Assembly (NCBI GenBank): GCA_024280995.1
Contig: JAMXLM010000036.1
Span: 33,850-97,849, forward strand
Length of the DNA stretch: 64,000 bases
Source of the DNA: Candidatus Dormiibacterota bacterium
Lineage (GTDB): Bacteria > Chloroflexota > Dormibacteria > Dormibacterales > Dormibacteraceae
Direction: 5' to 3'
A program made the position numbers and the translations under genes. Below are positions 9,483 to 19,015 of the stretch, piece by piece; positions within the stretch are counted from its first letter, which is position 1; the number at the start of each line of letters is the position of its first letter. Below the pieces are notes generated by a model. That model saw only the letters and a list, made by a program, of their open reading frames with translations. It was not told the DNA's origin and searched no databases.

Positions 9483-9882
9483 GCTTGGGAGTCAGCTCGC
9501 AGACCCACCGGCCGTCGTCGAGGCGGCGGATGAAGCGGGAGTAGCCCTGGTTGCGAGCCACGTTGAGAAATTGTTCCTGGGTGATCAGCGTGCGAAGCCT
9601 GGCCAGGTCGGCGTACGTGCTGTCGCGCATGATTCCGCCGACGACGCCTGCCAGCTCGCGCCACTGCCCTTCCGAGAGCGGCTCACCGTAACCGGCGATC
9701 GTGACGAGCAAGGCTGCGGTGGCGCCCGTGATCGTCTCGGGAAGGATCTTTTCCGACTTCGCCCGGGCGATGATCTCGCGGCCCGTGCTGATTATGTCCG
9801 CGATCCGATCTCGCCGAACGCCGATTATGTCTCGGCCGCTTCCTACCGTCGTGCCTTCGAGGTATCTCGGCCCAGCTTCCAT
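9460..9882 (-). CDS. Hypothetical protein
   Basis: Intact ORF with ATG at 9882 (GTG alternative at 9894), divergent from 9915 ACAD; no recognised domain. Confidence 0.55.
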   Translation of the reverse strand: MEAGPRYLEGTTVGSGRDIIGVRRDRIADIISTGREIIARAKSEKILPETITGATAALLVTIAGYGEPLSEGQWRELAGVVGGIMRDSTYADLARLRTLITQEQFLNVARNQGYSRFIRRLDDGRWVCELTPKLEDLPDE

Positions 9883-9914
9883 TGTCAAGCCCACTATTCT
9901 AAGTAACGCCTCAG

Positions 9915-11039
9915 TTGGACCTCGAACTTACGCCCGATCACGCGGTCTTTCGCGCCTCGGTTCGGGAAATCGCCCAGGGCGTGGTCCAGCCTCTTGCCGC
10001 CGAGGTGGATCGGGACCACCGCTTCCCGATCGAAGCCATCGAGGCAGCGACCCAGGCCGGCCTCATGGGCGTCCTGATACCGCGCGAATTCGGCGGCGCG
10101 GGCCTCGACGCTCTCGCATTCACGATCTGCATCGAGGAGCTCGCCCAGGCATGCGCCTCGACCGCGGTGATCGTCGACGTGCACACCAGCGTCGGCACCG
10201 AGCCGATCTTGCTCTTCGGCGACGACGACCAGAAGCGGACGTGGCTTCCGCGCCTTGCCCGCGGTGAGCTCCTCGGCGCGTTCGCGTTGTCGGAACCGTC
10301 CTCGGGCTCGGATGCCGCGTCCCTGAAGACGACCGCCCGACGGGACCGCGACGGCTACGTCCTCAACGGAACGAAGGTGTTCATCACCAACATCGGTCAC
10401 GCGGGCCTGTACATCGTCTTCGCGCGCACCGGCGCCGAATCACGGGCGGCCGGGATCAGCGCTTTCATCGTCCCCGCCGAAACGAACGGCGTGCGCGTCG
10501 GGCAGGTCTTCCACAAGATGGGCCTGCACGGCTCGCCGACCGGGGAGCTCGTGCTCGAGGACGTGCGCGTCCCCGCCGCCAACCGGCTTGGCGCCGAAGG
10601 ACAGGGCTTCAGCGTGGCGATGCGTGCGCTGGACTCGGGGCGGATCGGCATCTCGGGCCAGGCGCTCGGCATCGGCCAGGCCGCGGTCGACGAAACACGC
10701 GCGTTGATGCGCGAGCGCGGCCACGACGAAGGCGACGACTTCACTCTTGCGGACATGGCGGCGCGGGTCGAATCGGCGCGGCTCCTTGCGTATCACGCCG
10801 CCTGGCGCTGCAGTCGCGGCATGCGCTTCACGCGCGAGGCTTCGATGTCGAAGCTGCACTGCACCGACACCGCGATGCAGGTGGCGATCGACGCGGTCCA
10901 GGTCGCGGGCGACGAGGGCACCCTCTCCGGCAGTCCCTTCGAGCGTCATGTGCGTGACGCCAAGGCGCTGCAGATCTACGAGGGCTCAAACCAGGTGCAG
11001 CGCGTCGTCATAGCGCGGGAGCTCCTCAGGGCCGGATAA
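9915..11039 (+). CDS. Acyl-CoA dehydrogenase family protein (shortened C-terminal domain region)
   Basis: FALSEPSSGSDAASLKT, YVLNGTKVFITNIG, IYEGSNQVQRVVIARELL; lacks the FG.PI..FQ segment. Confidence 0.9.
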   Translation: MDLELTPDHAVFRASVREIAQGVVQPLAAEVDRDHRFPIEAIEAATQAGLMGVLIPREFGGAGLDALAFTICIEELAQACASTAVIVDVHTSVGTEPILLFGDDDQKRTWLPRLARGELLGAFALSEPSSGSDAASLKTTARRDRDGYVLNGTKVFITNIGHAGLYIVFARTGAESRAAGISAFIVPAETNGVRVGQVFHKMGLHGSPTGELVLEDVRVPAANRLGAEGQGFSVAMRALDSGRIGISGQALGIGQAAVDETRALMRERGHDEGDDFTLADMAARVESARLLAYHAAWRCSRGMRFTREASMSKLHCTDTAMQVAIDAVQVAGDEGTLSGSPFERHVRDAKALQIYEGSNQVQRVVIARELLRAG

Positions 11040-11051
11040 TCCCAAGAGGAG

Positions 11052-12191
11052 ATGGATTTCGAGTTCACCGCGGAGCAGGTCGCGATCCGGGACACGATCC
11101 GCGAGCTCGTGCAGGATCGCGTCGCGCCGCGCGCTGCGGAGATCGACGAGAAGGCCGAATACCCGAAGGACATCGAGAAGCTCTTCGCCGACAACGGCAT
11201 CCTCGGCATCCCGTTCCCCGAGGAGTACGGCGGCATCTCCGGTTCCAGCCTCACGATCTGCATGGGCATCGAGGAGATCGCCAAAGCGTGCGCCAGCTCG
11301 TCGTTGATCCTGGCGGTGCAGGCGCTTGGGTCGTATCCGATCCTCGTCGCCGGAACCGAAGAGCAGAAGAAGCGGCTATGCCCTCCGCTCGCGTCGGGCG
11401 AGAAGGTCGCGGCCTACGCACTGTCCGAGCCAGGCAGCGGCTCAGACGCGGCGGCGATGAAGACGCGCGCCAAGCGCTACGGCAACGAGTACGTGCTGAA
11501 CGGCACCAAGCAGTTCATCACGCACGGCAGCGTCGCCGGCACGCTGGTGGTGTTCGCGCAAACCGACGGTGGCGACGATCACCGAGGCATCTCCGCATTC
11601 GTGCTCGAACGCGAGACGAGCCCGTGGACCGTCGCGAAGATCGAGCACAAGCTCGGCATTCGTGGATCACCGACCGCGCAGGTCGTCCTCGAGGACGTGA
11701 AGGTGCCGGTCGCCAACAGGCTTGGCGAGGAGGGAGCAGGCTTCAAGCTCGCGCTCGCGGTGCTCGACCGTTCGCGGCCCGGCATCGGCGCACAGGCTCT
11801 GGGGATCGCCGAGGGCGCGTTCGACTACGCGCTTGGATACGTCAAAGAGCGGCAGCAGTTCGGCCAGCCGATCTCGAGCTTCCAGGGCATCCAGTTCATG
11901 CTCGCCGACATCGCCACGCAGATCGAGGCCGCGCGCCACCTCGTGTACCTCTCGGCGACGAAGGTCGACGCCAAAGCGCCCGACCTCACCAAGACGGCTG
12001 CCATGGCCAAGCTTTTTGCCTCGGACATGGCGATGCGAGTGACCACCGATTGCGTCCAGCTGCTCGGCGGTTACGGATACATCACCGACTACCCAGTTGA
12101 GAGAATGATGCGAGATGCGAAGATCACGCAGATCTACGAAGGGACCAACCAGATCCAGCGAGTGGTGATCGCCCGGGCTCTGCTGCGTTGA
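11052..12191 (+). CDS. Acyl-CoA dehydrogenase
   Basis: YALSEPGSGSDAAAMKT, YVLNGTKQFITHG, YVKERQQFGQPISSFQGIQFMLADIATQIEAAR, IYEGTNQIQRVVIARALL. Confidence 0.95.
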   Translation: MDFEFTAEQVAIRDTIRELVQDRVAPRAAEIDEKAEYPKDIEKLFADNGILGIPFPEEYGGISGSSLTICMGIEEIAKACASSSLILAVQALGSYPILVAGTEEQKKRLCPPLASGEKVAAYALSEPGSGSDAAAMKTRAKRYGNEYVLNGTKQFITHGSVAGTLVVFAQTDGGDDHRGISAFVLERETSPWTVAKIEHKLGIRGSPTAQVVLEDVKVPVANRLGEEGAGFKLALAVLDRSRPGIGAQALGIAEGAFDYALGYVKERQQFGQPISSFQGIQFMLADIATQIEAARHLVYLSATKVDAKAPDLTKTAAMAKLFASDMAMRVTTDCVQLLGGYGYITDYPVERMMRDAKITQIYEGTNQIQRVVIARALLR

Positions 12192-12607
12192 GCTCGCCTG
12201 AGCCGCAGCGGCCGGTCCCGCCGCCACCGCCTCCTCCACCGCCGCCACCGCCGGTGCCGCCGCAGTCGATCCCGCGCTACTACGGGCAGCCGGCCCTGGT
12301 CGGACCGATGGGTGTGGCCCGACCGGTCCGCAGCGACAATCGCGGGCTGGTCTCACTGCTCGCGGGTCTCCTGGGACTGCTCCTCTCGTTTCTCGGCCTG
12401 CCCGGCCTGGTCCTCGGCCCGATCGCGTACTTCCTGGGCAAGTCCTCGATTCGTCGCATCGACGAGTCGAAAGGCGAGCTCGGCGGCCGCAGCACCGCGA
12501 TGGCGGGGTGGGTGATGGGCGTGGTCGCCACCGCGCTGGGAGCTCTGGCGTCGTTGATCGCACTCACCTGGTTCCTCGTCCAGGCGTACGGGCTGCCGCC
12601 GACGTAG
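12188..12607 (+). CDS. Proline-rich DUF4190-like membrane protein
   Basis: N-terminal PVPPPPPPPPPPPPVPPQ tract plus GLLLSFLGLPGLVLGPIAYFLGKSSIRRIDES two-helix module. Confidence 0.7.
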   Translation: MSSPEPQRPVPPPPPPPPPPPPVPPQSIPRYYGQPALVGPMGVARPVRSDNRGLVSLLAGLLGLLLSFLGLPGLVLGPIAYFLGKSSIRRIDESKGELGGRSTAMAGWVMGVVATALGALASLIALTWFLVQAYGLPPT

Positions 12608-12615
12608 CCACATCG

Positions 12616-13263
12616 ATGGAGCGAGTCGGCGACGCGTTCGTCTGGCCGTTCCGGGATCCCGAATGGATCGAGAAGATCCTGATCATCGGCTTGATCGGCT
12701 TGATCCCGATCGTCGGCGGCATGAACGCGGCGGGGTGGATGATGGCGACGATCCGCAAGCTGCGTGTGGGGGAGGAGCGGCTGCCGCCGGGAAACTTCGA
12801 CTACCTCTGGCCCGGTTTCCAGCTCTTTGTCGTCCTCCTCGTCTACTACGTGGTTCTTTTCGCGGTCGCGGCTTTGTTCTTCGTGCCGGGATTGCTTCTG
12901 ATCACGTCCGAGGCAAACGGCCGCGGCAGCTTTCCGCTCGTGCTCGCCGGCCTCGCCCTCGTCCTGGTCGCGTTCGGCGTCACGCTGCTGGGCTCACTGG
13001 CCGCGTACTGCGTCACGCCGGCGGTCACCCTTGGAGTGCTCGACGGCGGAATCGGCGGGGGATTTGCGCTTCCAACCATCCTGCGCAGGACGACGCGGAG
13101 CACGGCCAATACGTTGCTGGCCGGGCTTATGCTTCTCGCCGCCGGATTCATCGGCGGGTTGGGGGTCTATGTGTTCGTTGTCGGCATCGTGATCACGTCC
13201 CCCTACGCGTTGGCGATGGAGGCGTGGATCATCCGAAGTTTCGAGGAGGCTTCCAGTGTCTGA
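12616..13263 (+). CDS. DUF4013-like multi-pass membrane protein
   Basis: MERVGDAFVWPFRDPEWIEKILIIGLIGLIPIVGGMNAAGWMMATIRKL... Confidence 0.7.
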   Translation: MERVGDAFVWPFRDPEWIEKILIIGLIGLIPIVGGMNAAGWMMATIRKLRVGEERLPPGNFDYLWPGFQLFVVLLVYYVVLFAVAALFFVPGLLLITSEANGRGSFPLVLAGLALVLVAFGVTLLGSLAAYCVTPAVTLGVLDGGIGGGFALPTILRRTTRSTANTLLAGLMLLAAGFIGGLGVYVFVVGIVITSPYALAMEAWIIRSFEEASSV

Positions 13264-13744
13264 CGTACCACCTCCGCCGCCACCGCCACCACCTCCCGGA
13301 GGCGGTTACGACCCGACGCCGCCATCGCCGCCTCAGCCACCTCCGCCGCCGACCGGCGGAGGCTACGTACCGCCGCCCCCACCGGGTGGCGGGTTCTCAG
13401 GTGGGTACGTGCCACCACCGCCGACGCCAGGCTACGGCGGCGGTTACGCCGGGTACGCGGGTCAGCGCACCGACGGCCTCGCCGTCGCCGCGCTCGTCAT
13501 CGGCATCGTCTCCATCGTCTGCTCGATCGCATGCCTGGGCGTCGTCCTCGGCCCGACCGCGGCGATCATGGGCTTCATCTCTCGCCAGCGCATCGCCTCC
13601 AGCGGTGGGGCGCTTGGAGGAGGGACGCTCGCGATAGTCGGCCTGATCCTCGGCATCATCGGATTCGTCGCCGGCGTGGGCGCGTTCTTCTTCTGGATCT
13701 ACGCCAGCTCGCTCAGCAACACGACCGCCTCGCCGACGGGCTAG
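13256..13744 (+). CDS. Proline-rich DUF4190-like membrane protein
   Basis: SDVPPPPPPPPPPGGGYDPTPPSPPQPPPPPTGGGYVPPPPPGGG then ALVIGIVSIVCSIACLGVVLGPTAAIMGFISRQRI. Confidence 0.75.
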   Translation: MSDVPPPPPPPPPPGGGYDPTPPSPPQPPPPPTGGGYVPPPPPGGGFSGGYVPPPPTPGYGGGYAGYAGQRTDGLAVAALVIGIVSIVCSIACLGVVLGPTAAIMGFISRQRIASSGGALGGGTLAIVGLILGIIGFVAGVGAFFFWIYASSLSNTTASPTG

Positions 13745-13794
13745 CGCCTCGTAACCGTCGGCCGCTGTACACCGTTGTTAAAATCCCGGTGCTC

Positions 13795-15246
13795 ATGTCC
13801 CGGGCCAGGCCGAGGAAGGCCAGGCGTTCCCGCTACCGCGTCTCCTATCGCCTGACGAGGTCCGTACCTGCGGCGATCGTCGCTGTCTTCCTTGTCGGCG
13901 TCATCATCGCGGCCACGCTCACCTACAAGCGCCTCGACGACTTCGTTACCGCCACGACAGGCCATCACATCAACCCGGTCGGTGAGGTGGTGCAGGCGGT
14001 CGATCCGCAGCCGGGCACGCTGGCCTACAAGCTGAAGCACGGACAGCGCGTGAACGTCCTTCTTCTCGGCCGCGGCGGCTACGAGAACGACGCGCCGTAC
14101 CTCACCGACTCGATCATGGCCGTGAGCATCGACCCGACCACGGACCGGGTGATGCTGATGTCCGTCCCCCGCGACCTCGTCGTCCACATGAACCTCCAGT
14201 CCGATCCCAACCGAACGTGGACGAGCAAGATCAACGCGGCTTACGAGGTCCCCTACACCAACATCATCTGCTGCGTCGCCAAGCAGTACACCGGTGCGAA
14301 CGGTGGCGGTTTTGCGGCCGAGCACGAGGTCGGGAAGGTGACGGGGCTCACGTTCGACCGCTACATCGCCGTCGACTTCGTCGCGTTCCGCGACATGGTC
14401 GACGCGCTCGGCGGAGTCGACGTATGCCTGAGCACCAACCTCGACGACGAGTCCTATCCCGACTACTACAACGGTTACAAGCCGATCCACTTCAAAGCCG
14501 GATGCCAGCAGCTGAACGGCGAGCAGGCGCTCGAGATCGCGCGGTCGCGGCACGCGGACGAGCCGCAGCAGGCCTCGGACTTCGGTCGAGCCAAGAGGCA
14601 GCAGGACATCATGGTGGCGATCAAGCAGAAGGCGACGACGGTGAACGGTTTCGCCAAGGCGCCCGCCCTGCTCAACGCGCTGCAGAAGTACATCAACACC
14701 GACATGACGCTCACGGACATGAAGGCCATCTACGACTGGGGCAAGAACATCCCGGACAGCTCGATCATCCACGTCGCCCTGACCGCGCCTTCCGGCAGCG
14801 CCGACGGCAACCTGCTCGATTCCTACAACTGCGGGCTCGGGCCGTACGTGTCGCAGCTGTGCGCCGACGACCAGTCGTACACGATGATCCACAAGTACGT
14901 TGCGTCGATCTTCATCGACCCGCACACGCTGGGCGAGAAGGCCCCGGTGCAGTTCGCCAACGGCACGAACAACTTCTACGACCTCGACAGCCGGGTGACG
15001 AGCATGTTCGACCCGACAGGTCTGCAGCTCAACGATCCGGTGGCGCACCGGCCTTCGAACCAGACGATCATCCTCGACTACTCGGGAGGCAAGTTCCCAC
15101 TGACGGCGAAGTACCTGCAGGCTTTCTTCGGCGGCACTGTCGTGACCGCCACGCCGACCAGCCCGGCGCCGGCCAGGGGACAGCAGACCTACGGCCTGGT
15201 GGTGATCCTGGGCCACGACTTCGCCCTACGCTGGTTGGGCGAATAA
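13795..15246 (+). CDS. LytR-CpsA-Psr (LCP) family cell-wall polymer transferase
   Basis: N-terminal TM; VNVLLLGRGGYENDAPYLTDSIMAVSIDPTTDRVMLMSVPRDLVV; LNGEQALEIARSRHADEPQQASDFGRAKRQQ. Confidence 0.9.
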   Translation: MSRARPRKARRSRYRVSYRLTRSVPAAIVAVFLVGVIIAATLTYKRLDDFVTATTGHHINPVGEVVQAVDPQPGTLAYKLKHGQRVNVLLLGRGGYENDAPYLTDSIMAVSIDPTTDRVMLMSVPRDLVVHMNLQSDPNRTWTSKINAAYEVPYTNIICCVAKQYTGANGGGFAAEHEVGKVTGLTFDRYIAVDFVAFRDMVDALGGVDVCLSTNLDDESYPDYYNGYKPIHFKAGCQQLNGEQALEIARSRHADEPQQASDFGRAKRQQDIMVAIKQKATTVNGFAKAPALLNALQKYINTDMTLTDMKAIYDWGKNIPDSSIIHVALTAPSGSADGNLLDSYNCGLGPYVSQLCADDQSYTMIHKYVASIFIDPHTLGEKAPVQFANGTNNFYDLDSRVTSMFDPTGLQLNDPVAHRPSNQTIILDYSGGKFPLTAKYLQAFFGGTVVTATPTSPAPARGQQTYGLVVILGHDFALRWLGE

Positions 15247-15262
15247 CTTCGACAGCGATCTA

Positions 15263-16174
15263 CTGACGAGATTCCGAGCCGGCGACGTCCGCGCGCTCGC
15301 GCGCGCGATCACGCTGGTCGAGCGTCGCGACCCGTCGGTTCGCGACCTCGAGGACTCGCTCCGCGTCGACGGCAAGACGCCAGGCGTCGCCGGCTTCACG
15401 GGCGCTCCCGGGACGGGCAAGTCGACCCTGGTCGACGCGACCATCTCCTACCTGCGCAAGCAGGGCTCGTCGGTGGCGGTGCTTGCGACCGATCCCAACT
15501 CGCCGTTCACCGGCGGCGCGATTCTCGGCGACCGCATCCGTATGCAGCGGCACGCGCTCGACGAGAAGGTCTTCATCCGCAGCATGGGCGCGCGCGGGCA
15601 CCTGGGCGGGCTGTCGCTGGCCGCGCGCGAGGCGATCCGGTTGCTCGGCGCTTTCGGGTTCGACCAGGTCATCCTCGAGACCGTCGGGGTCGGCCAGTCG
15701 GAGCTGGAGGTCGCGGCGGTGGCGGACACCACCGTCGTCGTGCTCACCCCGAATCTCGGCGACAGCGTGCAGATGATCAAGGCCGGGATCCTCGAGATCG
15801 CCGACGTGTTCGCCGTCAACAAGGCGGACATCGACGGCTACGCGCGGGTCGTGACCGAGCTGCGGACCATGATCAACATGGCGCCCAAGACAAACTGGCG
15901 GCCGCCCATCGTGCCGACGATCGCGACCCGCGGCGATGGCATCGACAAGCTGTGGGAGGCCGTGCTCGGGCACCGCGAGCACCTCGAATCGAGCGGCCGG
16001 GCCAGGGAGCTGCTGGAGAGGCGGCTCCGCGACGAGACCGCGGAGGTGGCCGCCGAGATCGCCCGGGAGCGCACCCGGCGAGCGCTGGAGGGCGACCCGG
16101 AGCTTGCCGAGCGCCTGCTCGCCGACGGAACTCCCTACCGAACGGCGGAGGAGATCCTGGACCGAAAGCGATAA
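15263..16174 (+). CDS. meaB: MeaB/ArgK-type GTPase, methylmalonyl-CoA mutase chaperone (start uncertain, CTG candidate)
   Basis: Frame extends upstream of 15473: LLTRFRAGDVRALARAITLVERRDPSVRDLEDSL...GVAGFTGAPGTGKSTLVDATISYLRKQGSSVAVLATDPNSPFTGGAILGDRIRM; followed by mutase genes. Confidence 0.9.
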   Translation: MTRFRAGDVRALARAITLVERRDPSVRDLEDSLRVDGKTPGVAGFTGAPGTGKSTLVDATISYLRKQGSSVAVLATDPNSPFTGGAILGDRIRMQRHALDEKVFIRSMGARGHLGGLSLAAREAIRLLGAFGFDQVILETVGVGQSELEVAAVADTTVVVLTPNLGDSVQMIKAGILEIADVFAVNKADIDGYARVVTELRTMINMAPKTNWRPPIVPTIATRGDGIDKLWEAVLGHREHLESSGRARELLERRLRDETAEVAAEIARERTRRALEGDPELAERLLADGTPYRTAEEILDRKR

Positions 16175-16192
16175 TCGATTGAAAGGAAAGCA

Positions 16193-17836
16193 ATGAAGGT
16201 CAGGGCACGCGAAGCCGAGGAGCTGTGGAAGGAGGAGTTCGAGAAGAGCCCCTCGCGCGAGGACGGCCTCGAGACCTCGACGATCTCCGGCATCCCGCTG
16301 AAGCCGCTCTACACGACCGGCGACCGGCCGACGCGCGAACAGGAGTTCCCCGGTCAGTACCCGTACACCCGCGGGATCCACGCCAGTGGCTATCGCGGCC
16401 GCCTCTGGACCATGCGCCAGTTCTCGGGTTACGCCACCGCGGCGGAGACCAACCGGCGCTACAAGTACCTGCTGGCGAACGGTCAGACGGGACTGTCCGT
16501 CGCCTTCGACATGCCCACCCTCATGGGCCAGGACTCCGACGCCCCCACCAGCCGCGGCGAGGTTGGCCACTGCGGGGTCGCCATCGATTCCCTCGCCGAC
16601 ATGGAGACGCTCTTCGAGGGCATCCCGCTCGGCGAGATCACCACCTCGATGACCATCAACTCACCGGCGGCGATCCTGCTGTGCATGTACATCGCCGTCG
16701 CGGAGAAGCAGGGCGTCCCGGCGTCGCGGCTTGGCGGCACGCTGCAGAACGACATCCTCAAGGAGTTCATCGCGCAGAAGGAGTTCATCTTTCCGCCGGC
16801 GCCGTCGATGCGACTCGTCGTGGATTCGATCGAGTACTGCGCGCGCGAAGTGCCACGGTGGAACACGATCTCAATCTCCGGCTATCACATCCGTGAGGCC
16901 GGCTCGACCGCGGCGCAGGAGCTCGCCTTCACCCTTGCGGACGGCATGGCCTACGTCGACGCCTGCCTCGAGCGCGGCATGCACATCGACGACTTCGCGT
17001 CGCGACTGTCGTTCTTCTTCGACGCTCACATCGACTTCTTCGAGGAGATCGCGAAGTTCCGCGCCGCTCGTCGGATATGGGCGCGCTGGATGCGCGAGCG
17101 CTACGGAGCGCAGCAGGAGCGTTCGTGGAAGCTGCGCTTCCACACCCAGACGGCGGGCGTCTCGCTCACGGCGCAGCAGCCCGAGCTCAACATCGCCCGC
17201 ACCGCGGTCGAGGCCCTGGCCGCCGTGCTGGGCGGCACGCAATCGCTTCACACCAACGCGATGGACGAGGTGCTGGCGCTGCCGACCGACAGGGCCGCCC
17301 GGATCGCGCTGCGGACGCAGCAGCTCCTGGCCTACGAGACCGGCGTAGCGAACACGATCGACCCGCTGGGCGGCAGCTACTTCATGGAATCGCTGACCGA
17401 CGAGATGGAGCGACAGGCGGAGGCTTATTTCAAACGAATCGACGAAATGGGCGGCGTGATCCCGGCGATCGAGGCCGGCTTCTTCCAGAAGGAGATCGCC
17501 GACTCGGCGTTCCGGTATCAGAAGGAGCTGGAGCAGAGGCGGCGGGTCATGGTCGGGGTCAACGACTTCACGGTCGATGAGGAGGAGCCGATCGAGATTC
17601 TGCGCATCGACCCGAAGCTCGAGGCCGAGCAGGCTGAGCGCGTGCGCGAGATTCGGCGGAAGCGTGACCAGGCGCGGTGCAAGAACGCGTTGAACCGGTT
17701 GCGCAAGGCGGCGGCGGGCACCGACAACCTGATGCCGTACATACTCGACGCGGTGCGCGAGTATGCGACCGAAGGCGAGATCATGCAGGCGATGATCGAG
17801 GTGTTCGGCACCTACACGGAGACCGCTGTCGTATAG
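16193..17836 (+). CDS. Methylmalonyl-CoA mutase large (catalytic) subunit, lacking B12 domain
   Basis: [94 protein letters not shown]. Confidence 0.95.
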   Translation: MKVRAREAEELWKEEFEKSPSREDGLETSTISGIPLKPLYTTGDRPTREQEFPGQYPYTRGIHASGYRGRLWTMRQFSGYATAAETNRRYKYLLANGQTGLSVAFDMPTLMGQDSDAPTSRGEVGHCGVAIDSLADMETLFEGIPLGEITTSMTINSPAAILLCMYIAVAEKQGVPASRLGGTLQNDILKEFIAQKEFIFPPAPSMRLVVDSIEYCAREVPRWNTISISGYHIREAGSTAAQELAFTLADGMAYVDACLERGMHIDDFASRLSFFFDAHIDFFEEIAKFRAARRIWARWMRERYGAQQERSWKLRFHTQTAGVSLTAQQPELNIARTAVEALAAVLGGTQSLHTNAMDEVLALPTDRAARIALRTQQLLAYETGVANTIDPLGGSYFMESLTDEMERQAEAYFKRIDEMGGVIPAIEAGFFQKEIADSAFRYQKELEQRRRVMVGVNDFTVDEEEPIEILRIDPKLEAEQAERVREIRRKRDQARCKNALNRLRKAAAGTDNLMPYILDAVREYATEGEIMQAMIEVFGTYTETAVV

Positions 17837-18031
17837 GTGTCGCAGCCCCGAGAGTCCTCGCATCTTCGCGTCCTAAGCGGCCGGGCGCCTGCGGCGCTGA
17901 AGCCGGCGTCTAGGGGCCCGGCGCTGACTCGTCACGCACCAACGGGTGCGCTCCTCGTCGCGCCACCCTATCCTTGGCTCCGGCCGCCTATGCCGCGAAA
18001 TATGCGTCGGACTCCGGGTCAGCGACACCCT
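17837..18031 (+). repeat. Copy A of a dispersed palindromic intergenic element
   Basis: Terminal inverted arms GGTGTCGC...GCGACACC, internal blocks shared with copies B and C (GCATCTTCGCG, CGGCCGGGCGC, GCGCTGAAGCCGGCGTC, CTCGTCGCGCCACCC, CCTTGGCTCCGGCCG). Confidence 0.8.
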
Positions 18032-18033
18032 TA

Positions 18034-18453
18034 ATGGCGACCGCGACAAAGCCCGTCCGAATCGTCGTCGCAAAAGTCGGTCTCGACGGCCACGACCGCG
18101 GGGTCAAGGTGGTCGCGCGAGCCCTGCGAGACGCCGGTTACGAGGTCATCTACACCGGTCTGCGCCAGACGCCCGAGATGGTCGTCGACGCGGCGCTCCA
18201 GGAGGACGCTCAGGTGATCGGGCTTTCGATCCACTCGGGCGCGCACATGACGCTCTTCCCGGCGGTGGTCGACGAGCTGAAGCGACGCAAGGCGACCGAC
18301 ATCGTCGTGTTCGGCGGCGGGATCATCCCGGACGACGACATCACGGCGCTGAAAAAGCGCGGCGTGGCGGAGATCTTCACGCCGGGCACGCCTCTCCAGA
18401 GCATCGTCGACTGGCTGCGAAATCGTTTTCCGGAGCAGGCCAAGAAGCCTTAA
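18034..18453 (+). CDS. Cobalamin-binding small subunit of methylmalonyl-CoA mutase
   Basis: [47 protein letters not shown] (DxHxxG B12 motif), [10 protein letters not shown]. Confidence 0.95.
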   Translation: MATATKPVRIVVAKVGLDGHDRGVKVVARALRDAGYEVIYTGLRQTPEMVVDAALQEDAQVIGLSIHSGAHMTLFPAVVDELKRRKATDIVVFGGGIIPDDDITALKKRGVAEIFTPGTPLQSIVDWLRNRFPEQAKKP

Positions 18454-18465
18454 CATTCCGCGGCG

Positions 18466-18999
18466 ATGTCGACGGAGCCGCCCGACCAGGGTCCACCCCC
18501 GCCTCCGTCGTCACCACCGCCCCCTCCGCCGTCACCACCACCGCCGCCCCCGCCGGCTGCCGGGCCTCCACCTCCGCCTCCCTCGTCCGGCGGCGGCTCG
18601 ATGGTTCCGCCACCGCCTGGGTTCACTCCGCAGCCCGCCGGCTACGGCGCCGTGCCGCCGTTCGTCCTGCCGGACGCCCCCGGGGCCATGCCGTCGATGA
18701 TCCTCGGCATCATCGGCCTCGTCGTGCTCCCGCTCGGCTGCTGCTGTGGAGTCGGCAGCCTGGCGTCGGTAGTGCTGGGCATCCTCGCGATCGTCTTCGG
18801 GGTTTCGGCCCGCAACCGGGTCAGGGCCTCGGGCGGCACGCTCGGCGGCGACGGCAAGGCGCTGGCCGGGATCATCACAGGCGGGATTGCGGTGGGCATC
18901 GCGGCCATCGTCTTCATCCTCGTCCTGGTGGTCGGTATCGGCAGCGGCGCTTTCCTGAACGCGATCAACAACGCGATCCAGACGCCCTCACCGGGCTAG
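18466..18999 (+). CDS. Proline-rich DUF4190-like membrane protein
   Basis: Long PPPP-rich N-terminus, then GIIGLVVLPLGCCCGVGSLASVVLGILAIVFGVSARNRVRASGG. Confidence 0.75.
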   Translation: MSTEPPDQGPPPPPSSPPPPPPSPPPPPPPAAGPPPPPPSSGGGSMVPPPPGFTPQPAGYGAVPPFVLPDAPGAMPSMILGIIGLVVLPLGCCCGVGSLASVVLGILAIVFGVSARNRVRASGGTLGGDGKALAGIITGGIAVGIAAIVFILVLVVGIGSGAFLNAINNAIQTPSPG

Positions 19000-19015
19000 C
19001 GAAAGGCTCCCCTCA

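Noticed and set aside
12200-13400. CCGCCACC-type repeats as possible CRISPR or tandem DNA repeat
   Set aside because: They are codon runs for poly-proline in DUF4190-like proteins; no regular repeat-spacer structure.
17837-18033. Cobalamin riboswitch upstream of the B12-binding subunit
   Set aside because: No B12-box-like sequence recognised, and the same element occurs inverted at 23612 and beside unrelated genes.
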